Positions 23,609 to 38,600 of a DNA stretch of 64,000 nucleotides are shown here, in pieces. The notes under the pieces are model-generated. The model was given only the letters and a program-made list of their open reading frames with translations, did not search any database and was not told the origin of the DNA. The stretch is from Cloeon dipterum (Eukaryota > Arthropoda > Insecta > Ephemeroptera > Baetidae), in assembly GCF_949628265.1 (NCBI RefSeq), contig NC_088788.1, positions 33,280,335 to 33,344,334 of the forward strand, read 5' to 3'. The first letter of the stretch is position 1; every line of letters begins with the position of its first letter. A program made the translations under genes and the position numbers.

Positions 23609-26600
23609 ATGTCTAGGATGCAGTTGGCCGCCGTTGACAAAAATGACAGTGAGTTTTACTTTTATTTTCCTCTATGGCAAATTTTGACTTTTTAAATATA
23701 TCAATCGAAAGGCGGGGAGAAAAGAATTTGACAGTTAGTTTGGGGTTAATAGTGATTATATTTCATTATTAAATAAAATTCATAACCGAATGATGAAGTG
23801 TGTATTTATGCAAATTATTAAATTGCATGTGTGCACTGAAAACTGGTGTTTTTATCCAGTAATTTGATTGAAATAAATTTTTCAGAGTTACTTAGAAATT
23901 AATTTGGTGAAACAAAAATTTTTATTGTGCAAACAGGCCAAACATTTACTCAGAAAATAGGCACAATACGAAAAACAATTAAACAGGAAATTTTTAAGAA
24001 AGGATATTTTTTGTCATTATATCAAGAAACATTATTTGGAAATTATTGTAAATTTCTTTACGCCCGAACCCATGAACGTATTGTGTGCAAATTTTACTAT
24101 TTGCGATTGTGAAAAATTCATTGCTGCTAATGCTGGCCGTGAAATCTCCTGCTGCGGTATTGTCATGAATAGGTATCCAAGGATATATAGGAATGTATGC
24201 TTCGGAATCAACTAACTTTAATACTGTGCAGGAATTACTTTAGAATCGCGATTTCTCTTCTTCTCTATCAAGTGATTTTCTCTAAAACTGCTAATTACTG
24301 CAGCTTTGAAAAACACATTCTTCGCCAGATGACGCGCCGCCTCCTACATACTTTCATTTAATGTTTCGCAACTCACTCAATAACAAAGGCAGAGTAATTA
24401 CATCTATAACGATTTAGTATCCCGCTGCGTGTTTGATACAAAAGCGTCTCCTAGAAAGAACATGGCGATCGCAGAGAAACACGCGCAGTTTTATACATAT
24501 TTATTTATAAGTTGCGGATATCTTTGGCTGAAACCAGATATTTCGGCCGCTCCACTAGCCGTGTGGGTTTCCCCACACTTAAATTCTCCCATAAATAATT
24601 AAATGAAGCATCAGGTAAAGCCCTGAGATCTAACATCCTTGAGGTCAACGATGAACAAGACGTATAAAAGCACACCGTGCGTTGAAATGGTGAAAATTTG
24701 TGTAGTGTATTTCCTTGAAAAGGATAATTTTACTGAACGGACGATACTAGATTAAATAACTCAAAATCTCAAACCTTTGTTGTAAAAAGGCTTGAATTCG
24801 TCTGGTCAAGACTTAAGTGATCCTTGAAATCTTATCAAACTTGAGATGAAACTTCAAATTTGTACTAGTCGCGAACAAATAAAATAAATAAACTAAAACA
24901 CAAATAAGGGATATTACATTTCTAAATAATACAAAATAATATGTTTAATCTACAGTTAAAATATTAAGGTCCACCTCACTTCAAATCAACAAGTCATAAA
25001 AATTTATTGAGATCAAATAAATAAGAAATGTTTTATTGATTAAATTAAAGCCATCAACAAATATTGCAACTATCCTAAACAACTTTAAATTTGTTCATCC
25101 TAAATGATCATCCCCGATTTAAAACCGAATTCCACAGCACACTTAGCAAGACCCGAAGTACCGTACTTAGTCTTGCACCGATAAGCGTAAACTCTCTCGT
25201 AAATTTTTTGCCGCGGCTTCAATTCGTCTCAGTGTGTGTTTTTTTCATCACACCTCATCACACCTGGCTGCCTGCTCATTCTTTCTCTTGGCGAAAAGGA
25301 ATTGCATTCAACAGTGCAGACCATCCGCCTCGAAGCGAAACGTCGCACTAATTAGCACTCAAGTGAACTGGAGGAAAGTTTGTGCTTTTTCCTCGCGTCA
25401 ACAAGCGCCGTGGTGTCGTCACGCTCTCGATCAATTTTAACCGGAGTCCAGTCTCACATTTCGCCATTTTTCTCTGTCGGTCCTGCGATTTGATTCAAGG
25501 GCACCTTTGAACCTGCTCGCCTAACCTGTTTGCATTAACGAAACTCGTGCATAAAAAACCTTGAGCAGTCAAATGATTTATAGTCCACAGGTGAGACACG
25601 ACGGCCTGGACCGCCAGAGTGATATGAATACATCTGCATTTGATATTTTATGAGGAGACTTAAAAGCTGTCAACTGCAATCGGAACATGCGACATATAGT
25701 CAATCCGAGTATTAGTCTTGTAAAGTGTAAAGGTACCCGCCCAAAATTAAATGTGTCAATTTAGCTCGTTAGTTAACAGGGCTTTTAAATAATGCTAGAT
25801 GGTGTCCAATAAATGAATAATAATAAATTAAATGCTAGCAATTTTTCAACGATTTTTAGCTGAATAACAATTTAGAGATTGTTTTTTAAATACTATATAG
25901 ACGGTTTAATCAATTTTTCAAACTCTATGCGTTTGCGATGCAAATTAAATGGAAATTGTATACATTTCAAAATTATCTCAGTGCACTGATTTTAATTTTA
26001 ATCTCAGTTAAAGCTGCCGTTTAATTTCGATTAGGTGAAACGCAATTTAAAAGATTAAAAAATTCAGACGAGGTACAACTCCATAAAACAATATGATGGA
26101 GAAATAATTTTAATCTCTTCCATATATTGTTTTCTCCTTGCTTGAAAACAGCTTTAAAATTATTTTTCCAGTTTAGATGGATTTGAATGATCTTACATAA
26201 AATCATATGAGGTATTTTTTTAATATAAATCGCGCCGCGCGTGCAACGAGTGTGAAATAGTGCATGCAGATCGAGTGCAGCGAGTGCAGCACAAAGGAGA
26301 AGAATCACGGTAGTCCTATTTCGCTCGCAGCTAACGATAAGGCCGTGGGAGTCTAATTCGCACTCGTCTCCTTTTGTGTTGAACTCGCTGCATTCTGCAC
26401 GCACTATTTCACACACGTTGCACGCGCGGCGCGATTTATAAAAAAAATATAGAGACAGGATTATCGGAATCATCATTATTATATAGTTTTCCTCCCATCG
26501 TTACATGGTTAAAATTTTTGGAATTTTTGTGCAGCTTGATCATCCTCAGAGAGCGTATGTTTCGTTTTTTTTCATGTTTGAAATATTGGAAATTTAATAT

Positions 26601-29600
26601 TTGAATATTATGGTTTGTCTAAATTGGACTACACTGAGTCAAAATTTTTCGGGGTCTTTTGGTTTGACATTTCAGAGGGTCATCATCACATTAAATACAC
26701 GATTGTTACGACTCAATGAAATTTCTTCTGTCTAGACCATGTAAGCCATAACGGAATTTGTCTTTCGATTTCCAAATGGAAGAAAAGTCACTGCAACGCT
26801 TTTCAAATGTTTGCTTTTCATTGGGTTAATATTTTCTCAGCGCCATCAGGAGACGTGCAAGGCATGGCACGTTTCCTGTTCAAAAGTGAATTGACAAGAT
26901 GCAGATAATACACTCGTCATCTCAGTTTGGCAAATAACGTCATTTGTATTTGGAATGCACACTCGCGCGGCACACCTATTTGACCACATGTTGAATCTTA
27001 AAAAGACGCTCAGATTTTTATCGCTTTTCGGAAGAACGAGACATGAATAGCCAAATGACTTTTGGCACTGATTCAAGGCGACGAATTTGCAGTGTGCGGC
27101 TAATAGTGTGCGTGCTCGTTGCGGCGGCTAGAATAGACTCTTCACGTGTGTGGCTCTATTAAGAGCTGCGCGCAAAGTGCGAATTTCACCCATCGCGTCT
27201 AGCAATCGACACCGGGACATACAATGCCAGATTATCAGTGCTTTCCTAATTGGCGCCGCGGACGAGCCTTGAATGAAATACTGCGCTGCACTCTCGATGC
27301 AGTTTCTACTTCCATTGTGTGTTAATTGCTCTGCTTATCTGACGATAATCTCGTGCATAATTTTAATAACGAAAGTGCGGTGTGGGCGCAAGGCTCACGC
27401 ATATTTTCCTCAAAATTAATTCTTATTAACGCAATAAATTAAAACAGTTGCTTTATAATTAAATTTTCCCCTGAAGAGATTCCATTTGCATGTTTCCCAA
27501 TATAAAATTCATTACCTTGCTGGATTCTCGAAGAAGAGCGTGCCAGATTTTAAGAACGACGACTTCAAAGAATGATGCCTAAACAAACAGCCAAACTTAT
27601 CCGTTGAGATACGGATTTAAAAAAATATTTATGTGAAATATGTTTTATTGACTTATTTTGATCGGTTCATCTCTAACATCATAAACATCATTGGAAGAAG
27701 CCCAATCCAAAAACGGACCAGCTTGTGTCTCTGCCTCACAACGGGTCTTTGTTTGAAACGCAAGACATCGTTGAATTCACGCATGCTGATAAGGTGCAAA
27801 TCAGCAAGAAGCAAGTCGGACTGCTGGAAGCAATCTTCCATAATCTGGATGCAGGAGAGTCAAATGTGGGCACATATCAGCCTGCCCCTGCACTCGACTC
27901 CCAAATTCTCACATCGCAACGGCTTGGCGAAAGCAAACTAATTTTTCGCACTGCAGTCCTAATCATGAGCTGGATATTTATCACGGAGGAAGCAAAAATA
28001 AAATTAATGAATGTAATGGCGATGCGAGTTTTAATTTTAATCTATGCTTTGCATTAATCACAGGCGAGGAGAAGAATGTGCAAAGTCATGGCAGAAGTAA
28101 TTTTTTACAAAAGCGAATCCATTTGTCTTGCATGATTGATGAGGCGCGTGTTGGTAAGGTGTGGTGCTGCGATTCCTCACTGTCAGTCGAGTTCAACCGT
28201 AGATGGTAGTGCGGGTGTAGGGTCCATATGGGCCATAGGGGTACGCTCTGTAGGGCAAGGGGCCGGCGTAGGGGTAGTAGTAGGGGTTGTAAGCGTAGGG
28301 CGCGGCCAGGGTGTTTCCTATGCCCAGTCCCAAGCCCAGACCAAACAGCGAACGCTTGTCCTTTTCGCCTCCCTCGAGCTGGTCGTCAACGGGGTTGCAC
28401 AGGGCCACGGCGACGAGGGCCAGGAAAATGATGACCTGCGGAGTGTAATTTAAAAATTATTAGTTCAGAAAGAAATTCACGTTTGAACTCAAACCTTTGC
28501 GTTCATGTTGAGAGTTGTGATTTGTCAGTGCGTTTCTGCTGAACTGATGCCTTCGCCTAGTTTTCTTCGCACTTTTATACCATATCGCCTACCTTGGGGG
28601 AGAAGTTTCGTAAAGTGCACCCGCAGCATTTATTTCTATGATATTTGCGGCTGGCTTCATCGCTTGAATGGGTTTAATTGGCAACAATTAAATGCTAGAA
28701 AACAGAGCTCAAGCATGATATGTGGCTTCTCCTTGTCCTGAAGTGTTGATTAGTTTTGAAAAACTTGATTGACGTAAATTACGATGCAGTGCAAAAGCTA
28801 TTATAAAAAGTGTGCAATAAACTTTGCGTTTTTAACGGGCCCAAAAAATTATTTTACTGTTTGATATGTGTCCAAACAAATAATAGTGTTTTTAATCAGC
28901 TCAGTTGATAAACATTATTTGGTAGAGCGCCAAATAAATTTGTACTCGCAAGCTAAATATTGATTAGTTGAAAGTTATGAAAGAAGAGGACTGCTTAGAC
29001 TATTCAATTAGAGGGAAACAATTTGAATAATTGTATGTTTTATTTTCCAATTTTACCACAGACTGGAGTGCTACTATATAATTCAGGATGATTTATAACT
29101 AAAAGATGATTATTTTGATAAAGTATATAATTAAGTTATTATATGGGTAGTTAAAAAATTGCTCCTGGCGGGATGATTCCGCCGAGATGAGCAAGTGGCG
29201 TAAGCGGTGCTGCGAACTTAGCGATGGGCTGGCCAGTAAGGGGGTGGAATCCGACTCCGTAATGAACGCCAGGTATTCCATATGCTCCAGGGTAGCCCAA
29301 AGCAAAGAGGTTCCTCTTCTGTTTCGTTCCTTCCTCATCAGTAGGAGCAGACATAGCGATGCCAACGATGGCCACAAGGACAAACACTTGCGTGAGCTAA
29401 AATGAAGGACATTATAAGAATGAGAAATTTTTTAAAGAGTCTATCTGCCAGAAAAACTTTAGGTTATACGCGTTATACTACACACATTTTCATCCCATTA
29501 AAAATTAAAATAGTAATAAAAAAGTGTTCTGATGAATTTTACGATACCTTTCTGCACATGTCGGCAGCTGTCTCTTTGCCGGGAGCGTTGAAACTGCTTC

Positions 29601-32600
29601 TTTGTTGACGCGGCTTTTACTTTTATATGCGTCTCACACGTTTTTAAGATTTTATCAGTCCAAGTATTTACTTAATTCAACGAATTATGATTTGCATAAT
29701 TTCCTTGAAGACTTCTGTTAATTGGCAATTACTATAAATTGCTGCTGATAAAGGTGCAATAAATGCAGGCACTTTACCTTCACGGTTCAATTATTTGTTA
29801 ATTGCACCGACTGCATTTTTACTCAATACCTTACAAGCACTTAATATTGTTTTGATATCTTTTTCATGTGAACAACCAAAATTATTTTTATTTTTAAATC
29901 TTTGTTCAAGTTCACGAATATATTATTACATTGGCAAAAAATAGAGTGATTTATATTTACTAAAAACAGTTACTAACCGCATTAAATCCTCAGGCATGTT
30001 TCTTTACAAATGACCTTCCTGAGCAATTGTATCACTTGTGCAAAAAGCTCTGCCTTTTGCTGTCAAAACTTTCTCAAATAACCGCACAAATTTGGGGAGT
30101 ATAAAGCTAAACGAAATTCAGGGAAAGCATCAGTCTTCGTCGAGAAGAGCACTAAACCATTTAGAGCAGTAACATGAACGCCAAGGTTCGTTCTAAAACA
30201 AAAATTTCAAACACCAGTCGTTTCACTAAAGAAACACTATAGGTCTTCATTCTCTTCGCTCTCGTGGCCGTGGCCTGGTGCTCACCGATGGAGCTGGTCA
30301 GGAGGGAGCGCTCCCTCTACACTTACCCTGTGCACCCTGTGGTGCACCGGCCCGTCGTCCAAGTCATCTCTTCGGCTCTTCTAATAGCGAGCAGATTTAA
30401 TGCTTTTCTCACTCATATAATAAAAATTGCTCTCACAAAGTTTTGTTGTTGAAAAAAATTATGGGGACCGCCGTGCAGAGTATGCAACCCGCACGGCGAG
30501 TTACCTTTGCTCCGCCCTCGTCGCTGCAGCCGCGAGTGAAGGGAACCCGCCGTGCAGGTTGCATACTCTGTACGGCGGTCCCCATAAAATCATCCACTAT
30601 TTTGGAGTTTTTTTCTGCATTGAAAGTTGCTGAAATAAATCACACACACACACAAAGCTTGAAAATAATTTTTATTACATTGACCTTTTAAATCAGTTAT
30701 AAAATATGGTCATCACTTTTTGCATTTATAACGTGAAACCCAAAAGGTAGAATAAATTTTTTGATACATAACTTGTGAAAATTGAATGCTTATCTTCCTT
30801 GTTTATTTTCTTATCATATATCTCCAACATTGGATTTTTTAGCCTGCCGCACACATGTTATACGATGCGTTATCATTTAATATTATAAATGGCAATTAAG
30901 ATAACAAAAATTATCACAATAACGATTGCCAAAATGAATGCTGTATGATGAGCAACTGTCAACAATGTTATAAAACCAAATTATTTACAACACTCTAAGG
31001 CAAAATGTTTTCAACAAAATTTAATTTATGCCTGTGCCGAATGAAGCGCCTGCTTAAGACTACGTACGTATACGTGAAGAGAATGACAAGACAGAGAAGG
31101 ATTATTAACCTGGAGCTCACAACGTAGCCGATTGCCTGTGAACAATGCTCCACCGTTTTAAGTCTAAGACATTTATGTTGCGCTATTTGATGAAATAATT
31201 TTGTACTTATTCTTAAATAAATATCGGACATATTTAAGGAAAAGAACAAATAAAACTAATTGGGTTTTTTCGTTTTTTCACGAGCTGCAAACTTTATTTA
31301 TTTTAAAACATTATAAAAAACTTGATTTCACTAATCCTAAGACACATTAAATGTCATACACGTTTCTGTGAAAATTTTCAGTGTGAAATAATGGAGACTA
31401 CACAGAAACTGATAAAGAAAATAGACAGTCAGAGAGTAAAAGGGCTTAATTAATTATTTTATTAGTTGTCTATAAGATTAATCAATTAATATTATGTCAT
31501 TAAAATGCATTAGAAATAACACAGAATTGCGAGAATCAGGAGGAAAAATGCCAAAAACTTCAGCAGATAATGGACCGGTATGGTAACTTCCATATTCAAA
31601 AAGTCCTCAATGCTTACTGGCTGACCGACAGCGACGGTGCGTGGTTTAAAAGTGGCGGCTCCGTTTGCTGCAGACGTCGGCGTCGGGGTGCTCGAGTTTG
31701 CCTGCGAGGTCGGGGTGCCAGGATTTGTCTGCACTGGAGGTGGCGGCGTCGGATCAAATTTTCGGATCTTCCTCACGTTACCCGGCTCGTTTTGCCTGGT
31801 CTGAGTGCCCGCGACAAAGTCTACGTCGTAATGATTGCCGTTGAACGAAAATGTGTAGTTTTGCGAGCCGCTGCTGTAGGCGGTGTCCATTGCGACTTGG
31901 TGATTGGGATCAAAGTCTTGCCAAGCTTTAAATATTTTTTAAATGATTTTTTTTAGCCTTCGTAAACGAAAGAATAATTTTACTCACTTTTGTTTCTCCT
32001 TTCGAACTGCCATCTCGGGCCTGTGAGTGCAGGGTTGTGCTGGGGAGTCGCATTCATGATTGGAGCAACAGGCTGTAAATTAAAAGGCGAGGGCTGGCCG
32101 TTCCCGGTGGGGCTTGTCGGAAACTGAAAATTGGTAGACAAATTCTAAACAAAATTAGTTCAGTTACTTATTCCATGCACTAAATTACCCTACTTCTAAC
32201 GCCGTCTGTCATTGCAGCAAATTTAGGCGACGATGATCTCTACGATGTTGGGAGTTGAGTCTGTAATGAAACACAAGGAAACCAGTTAGCTGCTTTTAAA
32301 GGTTCTGTATGAGCGAAAGTCTTATTATATCAGCAGTGGCGCTTCAGTACAGCTTCGTTAGTAGCGTTAGTCAAAGACTTTTTTGTTAGTTGAAACACAT
32401 GGTGAAACACCTAAAATGCCGGGAGGATAACTAAATATCTGGCAAAATTTTAAACGGACATGAATTCTTTTAATTTTTCCTGTTTATTCTAGACGAAAAA
32501 TTGATCATTTCATCCTGAACTTATTTTAAATCCATTTATAGCGTGTCAAGTAAATAATTCATTCTGACTGTTGCAGCAGAATAATTTTTATTTGTGAAAT

Positions 32601-35600
32601 CATGGAAATTTATCTTTATCAATGCGATATTTTTAGCGCTGCTGCTGTCCTTTAAAATTTTAAAGCAGGGAAGAAGAACAAAAATGTCTCAATTTGTGAG
32701 GAATTTTAATTATAAATATTTTTATTACTTCATTTTATAAAGATAAACATTTTATTTCATCCAGGATTCAAATTCAAAGCAAATAACACTGATGGACCAT
32801 ATTTTTTTAATACTTTGAGCTGATAACACATGCCAAAATCATAGTCATAAGAGTGATGATCAAATTTCTCACAGAGGTGGTCACATTCCAATTCATAAAA
32901 TCAGACAAGTAGAGTTGGCCTCCACCATTGACGTTTCCACGGTTAATATTTTGGTTTGCGCGGGCTGTCGGAGCAGCGGCTACTGGTGCTAGAGCTTGAG
33001 GTGCGACTTGCATCATGGGCTGAGGAGGTGGATATTGAGGTGTTTGCTGCTGGGCAGCTGAAGCAAAGGCTGACATCATGGGGTTCAGATTCATAGCCGA
33101 CAAAATCGGTTGAGAAGGGATGACTGGGACTGGGATGAGCTCCCGCTTGATTTTCCGCACTTTCGTCTGGTCCGACCTTTTCGTTTGCTTCATTTTTTCC
33201 AGGTCAATGTCGTACAGCTCGTTGTTTATTGTCAGTTTGCATTTTTGAGCCTTTGCCTGCTTTTGATCTTCCAAATAGGTTTGCGTCTGTGGCTCGAACG
33301 GATAATAAACTGTAAAATAATCGAAAGAAAGTTGAGGCATAATTGATTACAATACAAATATGGCGATTCAATACAGATGAGGACGGAATTGATAATAATG
33401 ATCAGATGTCATCTTTAAAAATCAGGAGCTCACTGTCGGAGACCAGAGCGTAAAAAATTAAAACTGACAATTAAGTGTCAAAAATAGAGTACACGCTTGC
33501 TACTGTTGAGCTCGATTTAAAGCAAGCTCTCAATGAAATTGAATAAATAGGAAATGAAAGGAATTGTTAGAAAATATAATGATAATGATTTTTAGCATTA
33601 AGGAAAATTTGCCAAAATATGCTTACCTCCTTTCTTTCCTTCATACAGCCACTTAGGCTTTGAAGCCATTATATTGCCGTTATGTGTCAAGTCTAGAATG
33701 AAGGCAAAATTGAAATTCTTTAAGCCTGCACTCGCCCGCTATAAAACTGGGGAAAACCCAAATCAGCGCAGCTAGTTGGGAGACAGTGTTCTTTCAATGT
33801 GATCCGTGAGCTTCGTGGTTTCGGCCGGCTTCATATACTCTTATTAAGAAGAGCTAAAGTCTTGATTGTAAAAAAGTCTTCCTTTATAGAGCTGAAGCCG
33901 CGCATCGCTCTGTAATGTGTGCGATAGTCTTTTTACGTCAACCATTGCAAAAAGAGATACGCGTACGAGACAAAATATGCCTTAAATTTTAAATTAGTCA
34001 CGATTATTAACAAATATAAAACAATCTTTGCTTGCTGAAAATATAAGCGTTGAAGTTCTTGATTTAGTTTTTTGTTTTTAAATAAGATTGAATGTTTTTC
34101 AAATTGAGGTTGAAAATTTAAGTGTAAAAATTATCTTGGATTAACCACCAATTAAATATACCATGTGACACACTAGGATTACCCTCGCTTATTGTTCCCA
34201 AAAATGCTATCCTATTTAGATGTTTTCAAAGAGCTTTCGCGATTGTTTTAGCACTTCATTTGATGGCCATAAAATTATTACCAGGTTGCAAAATAAATTA
34301 AGCCATTAAACCCACTATTTTTAAATGAAATAAATTGAAGCTGCCACTCTTTCACATATGATATTTTAAATATCTGTTTGAGCAGCGTTTAACAATCAGC
34401 GATAAAATGATTCAATAACTTTTGAAATAATGATTATGCGCGCTCTTCTATAGAAGCGAAAATGAAATTTTCCCCAGTGTGTCTATAAATCACACCTAGC
34501 GCAACCACTTTATTTATGACTGAACTGCAATTAAAGCTTTCAAAATCTAGGCGTTTAATTGCACTCTTTGCACTATAAAAAGCCAGCACCAAAAAGCGGA
34601 GGGCATCAGTTTAGCTCCTCCAGCCGAACAGTCCGCAACAATGAACGCCAAGGTACAGTTTTACAGCGCACCACTTGCTACCATCAAATTCACCCTTTCA
34701 AAATCCAGATCGTCGTCTTCCTGGCCGTGGTGGCCGTCGCCGTCTGCTCCCCCGCCGAGGAGACAACCAAAGACAAGCGCGCCCTAGTCGGTCTTGCTTA
34801 CCCCGGCGCCGCCGTCGCCGCTCCCCTGGCCTACCCGTACGGAGCAGCCCTCCACCCCTACAGCGCCTACCCCTACAACACCTATCCTTACGCTAGCCTG
34901 GCCTACCCTTACGCCGGTCTGCCTCGACTTCCTCTGATCAACAGCTACGCGCCTGCTGCCACCATTCTCGGCTAGATCCCTGCTGTTTGTAAATAATTAG
35001 GAAAATAAATATAGACTCATCAAATCAACTATCTATTTTTTATCTGACTATTTTTCAACTCAAGGTTGGCTTGACTCGTCAAATAATTAAATTAATATGC
35101 ATATTATATATTGATTTATTACAAAAAGAGGTTTGTTTTTTTAGACGCATACATTTTACATTTACGTGCGAGCCACTTTACAATTTTTGCGAAAATGTTA
35201 TGACGAAACAACTAAATATCTCGTATGGCTTTCTTTATCCATTCAATTTGTGGTGGCATCGTATGTCCAATTATTCTAATTTTATCACTTTTGTTTGCAA
35301 AGTCTTAGTATTGACTTGGCGCTTGCGTGCAAAGTCAACAACAAATGGTTCGCCGTTGAATATAAAGTAACTTCTACCAGTTTTATTTTCAAAGTCTTTA
35401 GTCAGCTGTGATTGGATCAGCGGCTCATGCTCTATCCAAACTGTAAAATTAATTAAATTAAAGTTTTTTTCGCTTCAACTTTCGCTTTTGATTTACCTCC
35501 TTTTTCCTTGTAATACCATTTCTCCGAGGAAGAGCAGTCCTGCAATAATGGCAGAGCAGCTACACCTGTGCTCGCACTCAATGGCACAGGTTGATGAGAA

Positions 35601-38600
35601 GTTGGAAAATCGTGGGGTGGAGGGCTAATAGGTTCTCGAATAACATTCATGACCTTCAGTCTAGTCTGCTTCATATCTTTTAGATTGATTATGCAATGAT
35701 CAAAATCGATATTAGTCTTGACAGGTTCCTCTTTCCCCTCGATAAAGCATTTTTCCAGCTCCTTTTGGAGCATTTCGTTGTACTTTGTCCTCACTGCAAA
35801 TAGGATAAAGTATCAAAAGTTGATTTTAATGTATTTATGTTTGAATAACCTCCGTTTTCATCCTCGAAATACCACACGTAAGAACTGTCAGGTGTATTAA
35901 TATTATTAGTATTTGGGTCTGCTACTGTGGCTGTAGCGGGTGCGACAACGTTGTTTTGAGATTTGGTTGGAATAACTACAATTGGGGTGGCCGCGGCCAC
36001 TGCTACCACCTGTGGTGCAACGTGCACTGTTACTGGAGGAGTTTGTATCTGTGCAATCACACTAGGTGCAGCCGTAGTAGCGAAAGGCGAAAGCATGGGA
36101 TTCGAAGTCACTGTCGTCAAAATCGGTTGAGAAGGGCTGATCTCCCGCTTGATTTTCCTCACCCTCGTCGGGTCCGACCTTTTCGTTTGTTTCATTTTTT
36201 CAAGGTCGATGTCGTAAAGTTCGTTGTTTATTGTGAGTTTGCATTTTTGTGCATTTGCCTGCTTTTTGCTTTCCAAAAAGGCTTGCGTCCGAGGCTCAAA
36301 CGGGTACCAAGCTGAAAATTAAAAAAATGTTAACGAAAGTCTAACAGTTGAGCAGTTTAAAATGCTTACTATCTTTATTTCCTGCATAAAACCATTTTGG
36401 TGATGACGAGGCCATTATGTTTTCTAACCGAACTGCGAACTAAATTGTGTTTTAAATTCTTCTTAAAGCAAAAAACATTGGTGTTGATCTCACTTGCGTC
36501 ACATGATTACTGAAAACCACATATCAGCCAGCGCTGATAACTAATAAAGAGAGGAATGCTTTTCTTTCACGCCGCATGCGTGAATTGGATTGCTATACAT
36601 TAATGTTTAAGTCTAAATTTTCTTAAAGTCTTACTTTCAAAGATTGCACAACTACTGCTAATAAATGAGACAGACAGCGAAAAGAATCACGTCACGTCGG
36701 GAAATATTAATGCATTTGTATATTTTAAAAAAATAATTGATTGGTAAATAAAATCACTTATTGGAGAAATTTTTTCCAAGGTGTAGCCCATAATGAAATA
36801 TCATTCAAAAATTTACAATAGAAGAGTGAAAAAATTATAAAAAAATATTTGTGTTGAAAATATCCTAATTAAAATCGTACAAGCTATTCTACCGGTCTAG
36901 TCTTTATTCAATAAATTCTTTTGCGGGTGTAAAATTAGAATTACTTGAATGTATATAACAATATTTTTTAAGATTAAAAATAGCTGAAAACCCATTCAAA
37001 AATCATGCGGGATAACCAGTTTTTATAAAATTTAAATTCATGCCAGAGTGCATTGTATTTGACGCAAATCATAAATTGAATTTATTTTTTAATTGTTCAA
37101 CATATAATTAAAGGGCCCAAACCACAAAAGAAAGTTTTCTCACACCAAATATGTATCACTTTAATAATCAATAAATCACTCTGAGCAATGCCACTCTATT
37201 TACGACTTACTGGAATAGGAGCTTTCAAAATAGAGCTAGACTGTTTAATTGCACTCTTTGCACTATAAAAAGCCAGCACCAAAAAGCGGAGGGCATCAGT
37301 TTAGCTCCTCCAGCCGAAGAGTCCGCAACAATGAACGCCAAGGTACAGTTTTACAGCGCATCACTTCCTTCCATCAAATTCACCCTTTCAAAATCCAGAT
37401 CGTCGTCTTCCTGGCCGTGGTGGCCGTCGCCGTCTGCTCCCCCGCCGAGGAGACAACCAAAGACAAGCGCGCCCTCGTCAGTCTCGCTTACCCCGGCGCC
37501 GCCGTCGCCGCTCCCCTGGCCTACCCGTACGGAGCAGCCCTCCACCCCTACAGCGCCTACCCCTACAACACCTACCCTTACGCTAACCTTGCCTACCCCT
37601 ACGCCGGTCTGTCTCGACTTCCTCTGGTCCACAGCTATACGCGCCTGCTGCCACCATTCTCGGCTAGATATTCAAGTCCTACTGTAAATGTCGTCCGTTT
37701 GTAAATGATTTTATGGGATAAATAAATATGAGAATCAATATGAATGAAATTAAATTTTATCCTATGAAAACGTTCAGGGCGTAATAAATTTCATAATGCT
37801 TATAAATAAGGTATTATTTTTCTTTATTTGACATACAGATAATTTATAATTCATAACAGTCATTTGTAAGTGGTGCATTTAAGCAGTAAATTTTAATATC
37901 AAAGTCGGCATTTGTATTTTTCATCTGTAATGCCGTATTCACACCAAAACAAAAAGCAGCCTAAACAAATTTAGAATTAATAGTTTTTTTTTAAATAGAA
38001 AATTTCTAAATTCTAGGCAGCAAAAATATGTTAGGAAACCATTGCATATACAAACGTGCATATTTTAAAGTACAGAACTGAACATTTATTTTTTTAAAAA
38101 GCAGTTATCATGTACACTAATTGATATCCGCCTCATAGTCCACACCCTCAATCGGGTGAGTTTATCAAGGATCCATGGTGCGTAATATTAATTAACCCAT
38201 CATGGTTTGAGAAAACGAATAAAAGTTCTGCACTCTCTTTGTTAGGACCATTTGTGGAAGAAGTCTTCACAAAGTCTCGCTTGAACTTCCACTAGTTTTG
38301 ATTTAACGAATTAAGATCACGGGGAGAAGGACTTATGAAATTGAAATTGGAGTAAAGCAGCAGCAGGTTCTCGAAAATTTTTTGCCTCCGTTTTTCCCAT
38401 ATTAAAGTTTCCCTCATTTCTTTAAAATTGACTGTGTAGCAATCTAAGTCCATTTGGATTACAGTTTCCTCTTTTCCTTCGATGTAACAGCGTTCCAGTT
38501 GCATTTGATTATGTTTTAGCTAAATTTATTAACTAGGAATCAATTCAATGCAAAATAAAATGTTAAAATTTCCTTACCTCCGTAAGCGTCCTCATAATAC

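Noticed and set aside
25146-25176. Short hairpin GCAAGAC...GTCTTGC as a possible small RNA gene
   Set aside because: Only a 30-nt palindrome with no flanking pairing of precursor length.
27725-28056. Plus-strand ORF of 110 aa in DUF2236 intron 1
   Set aside because: Starts with GTG, no splice sites, promoter or family resemblance; kept only as a remark.
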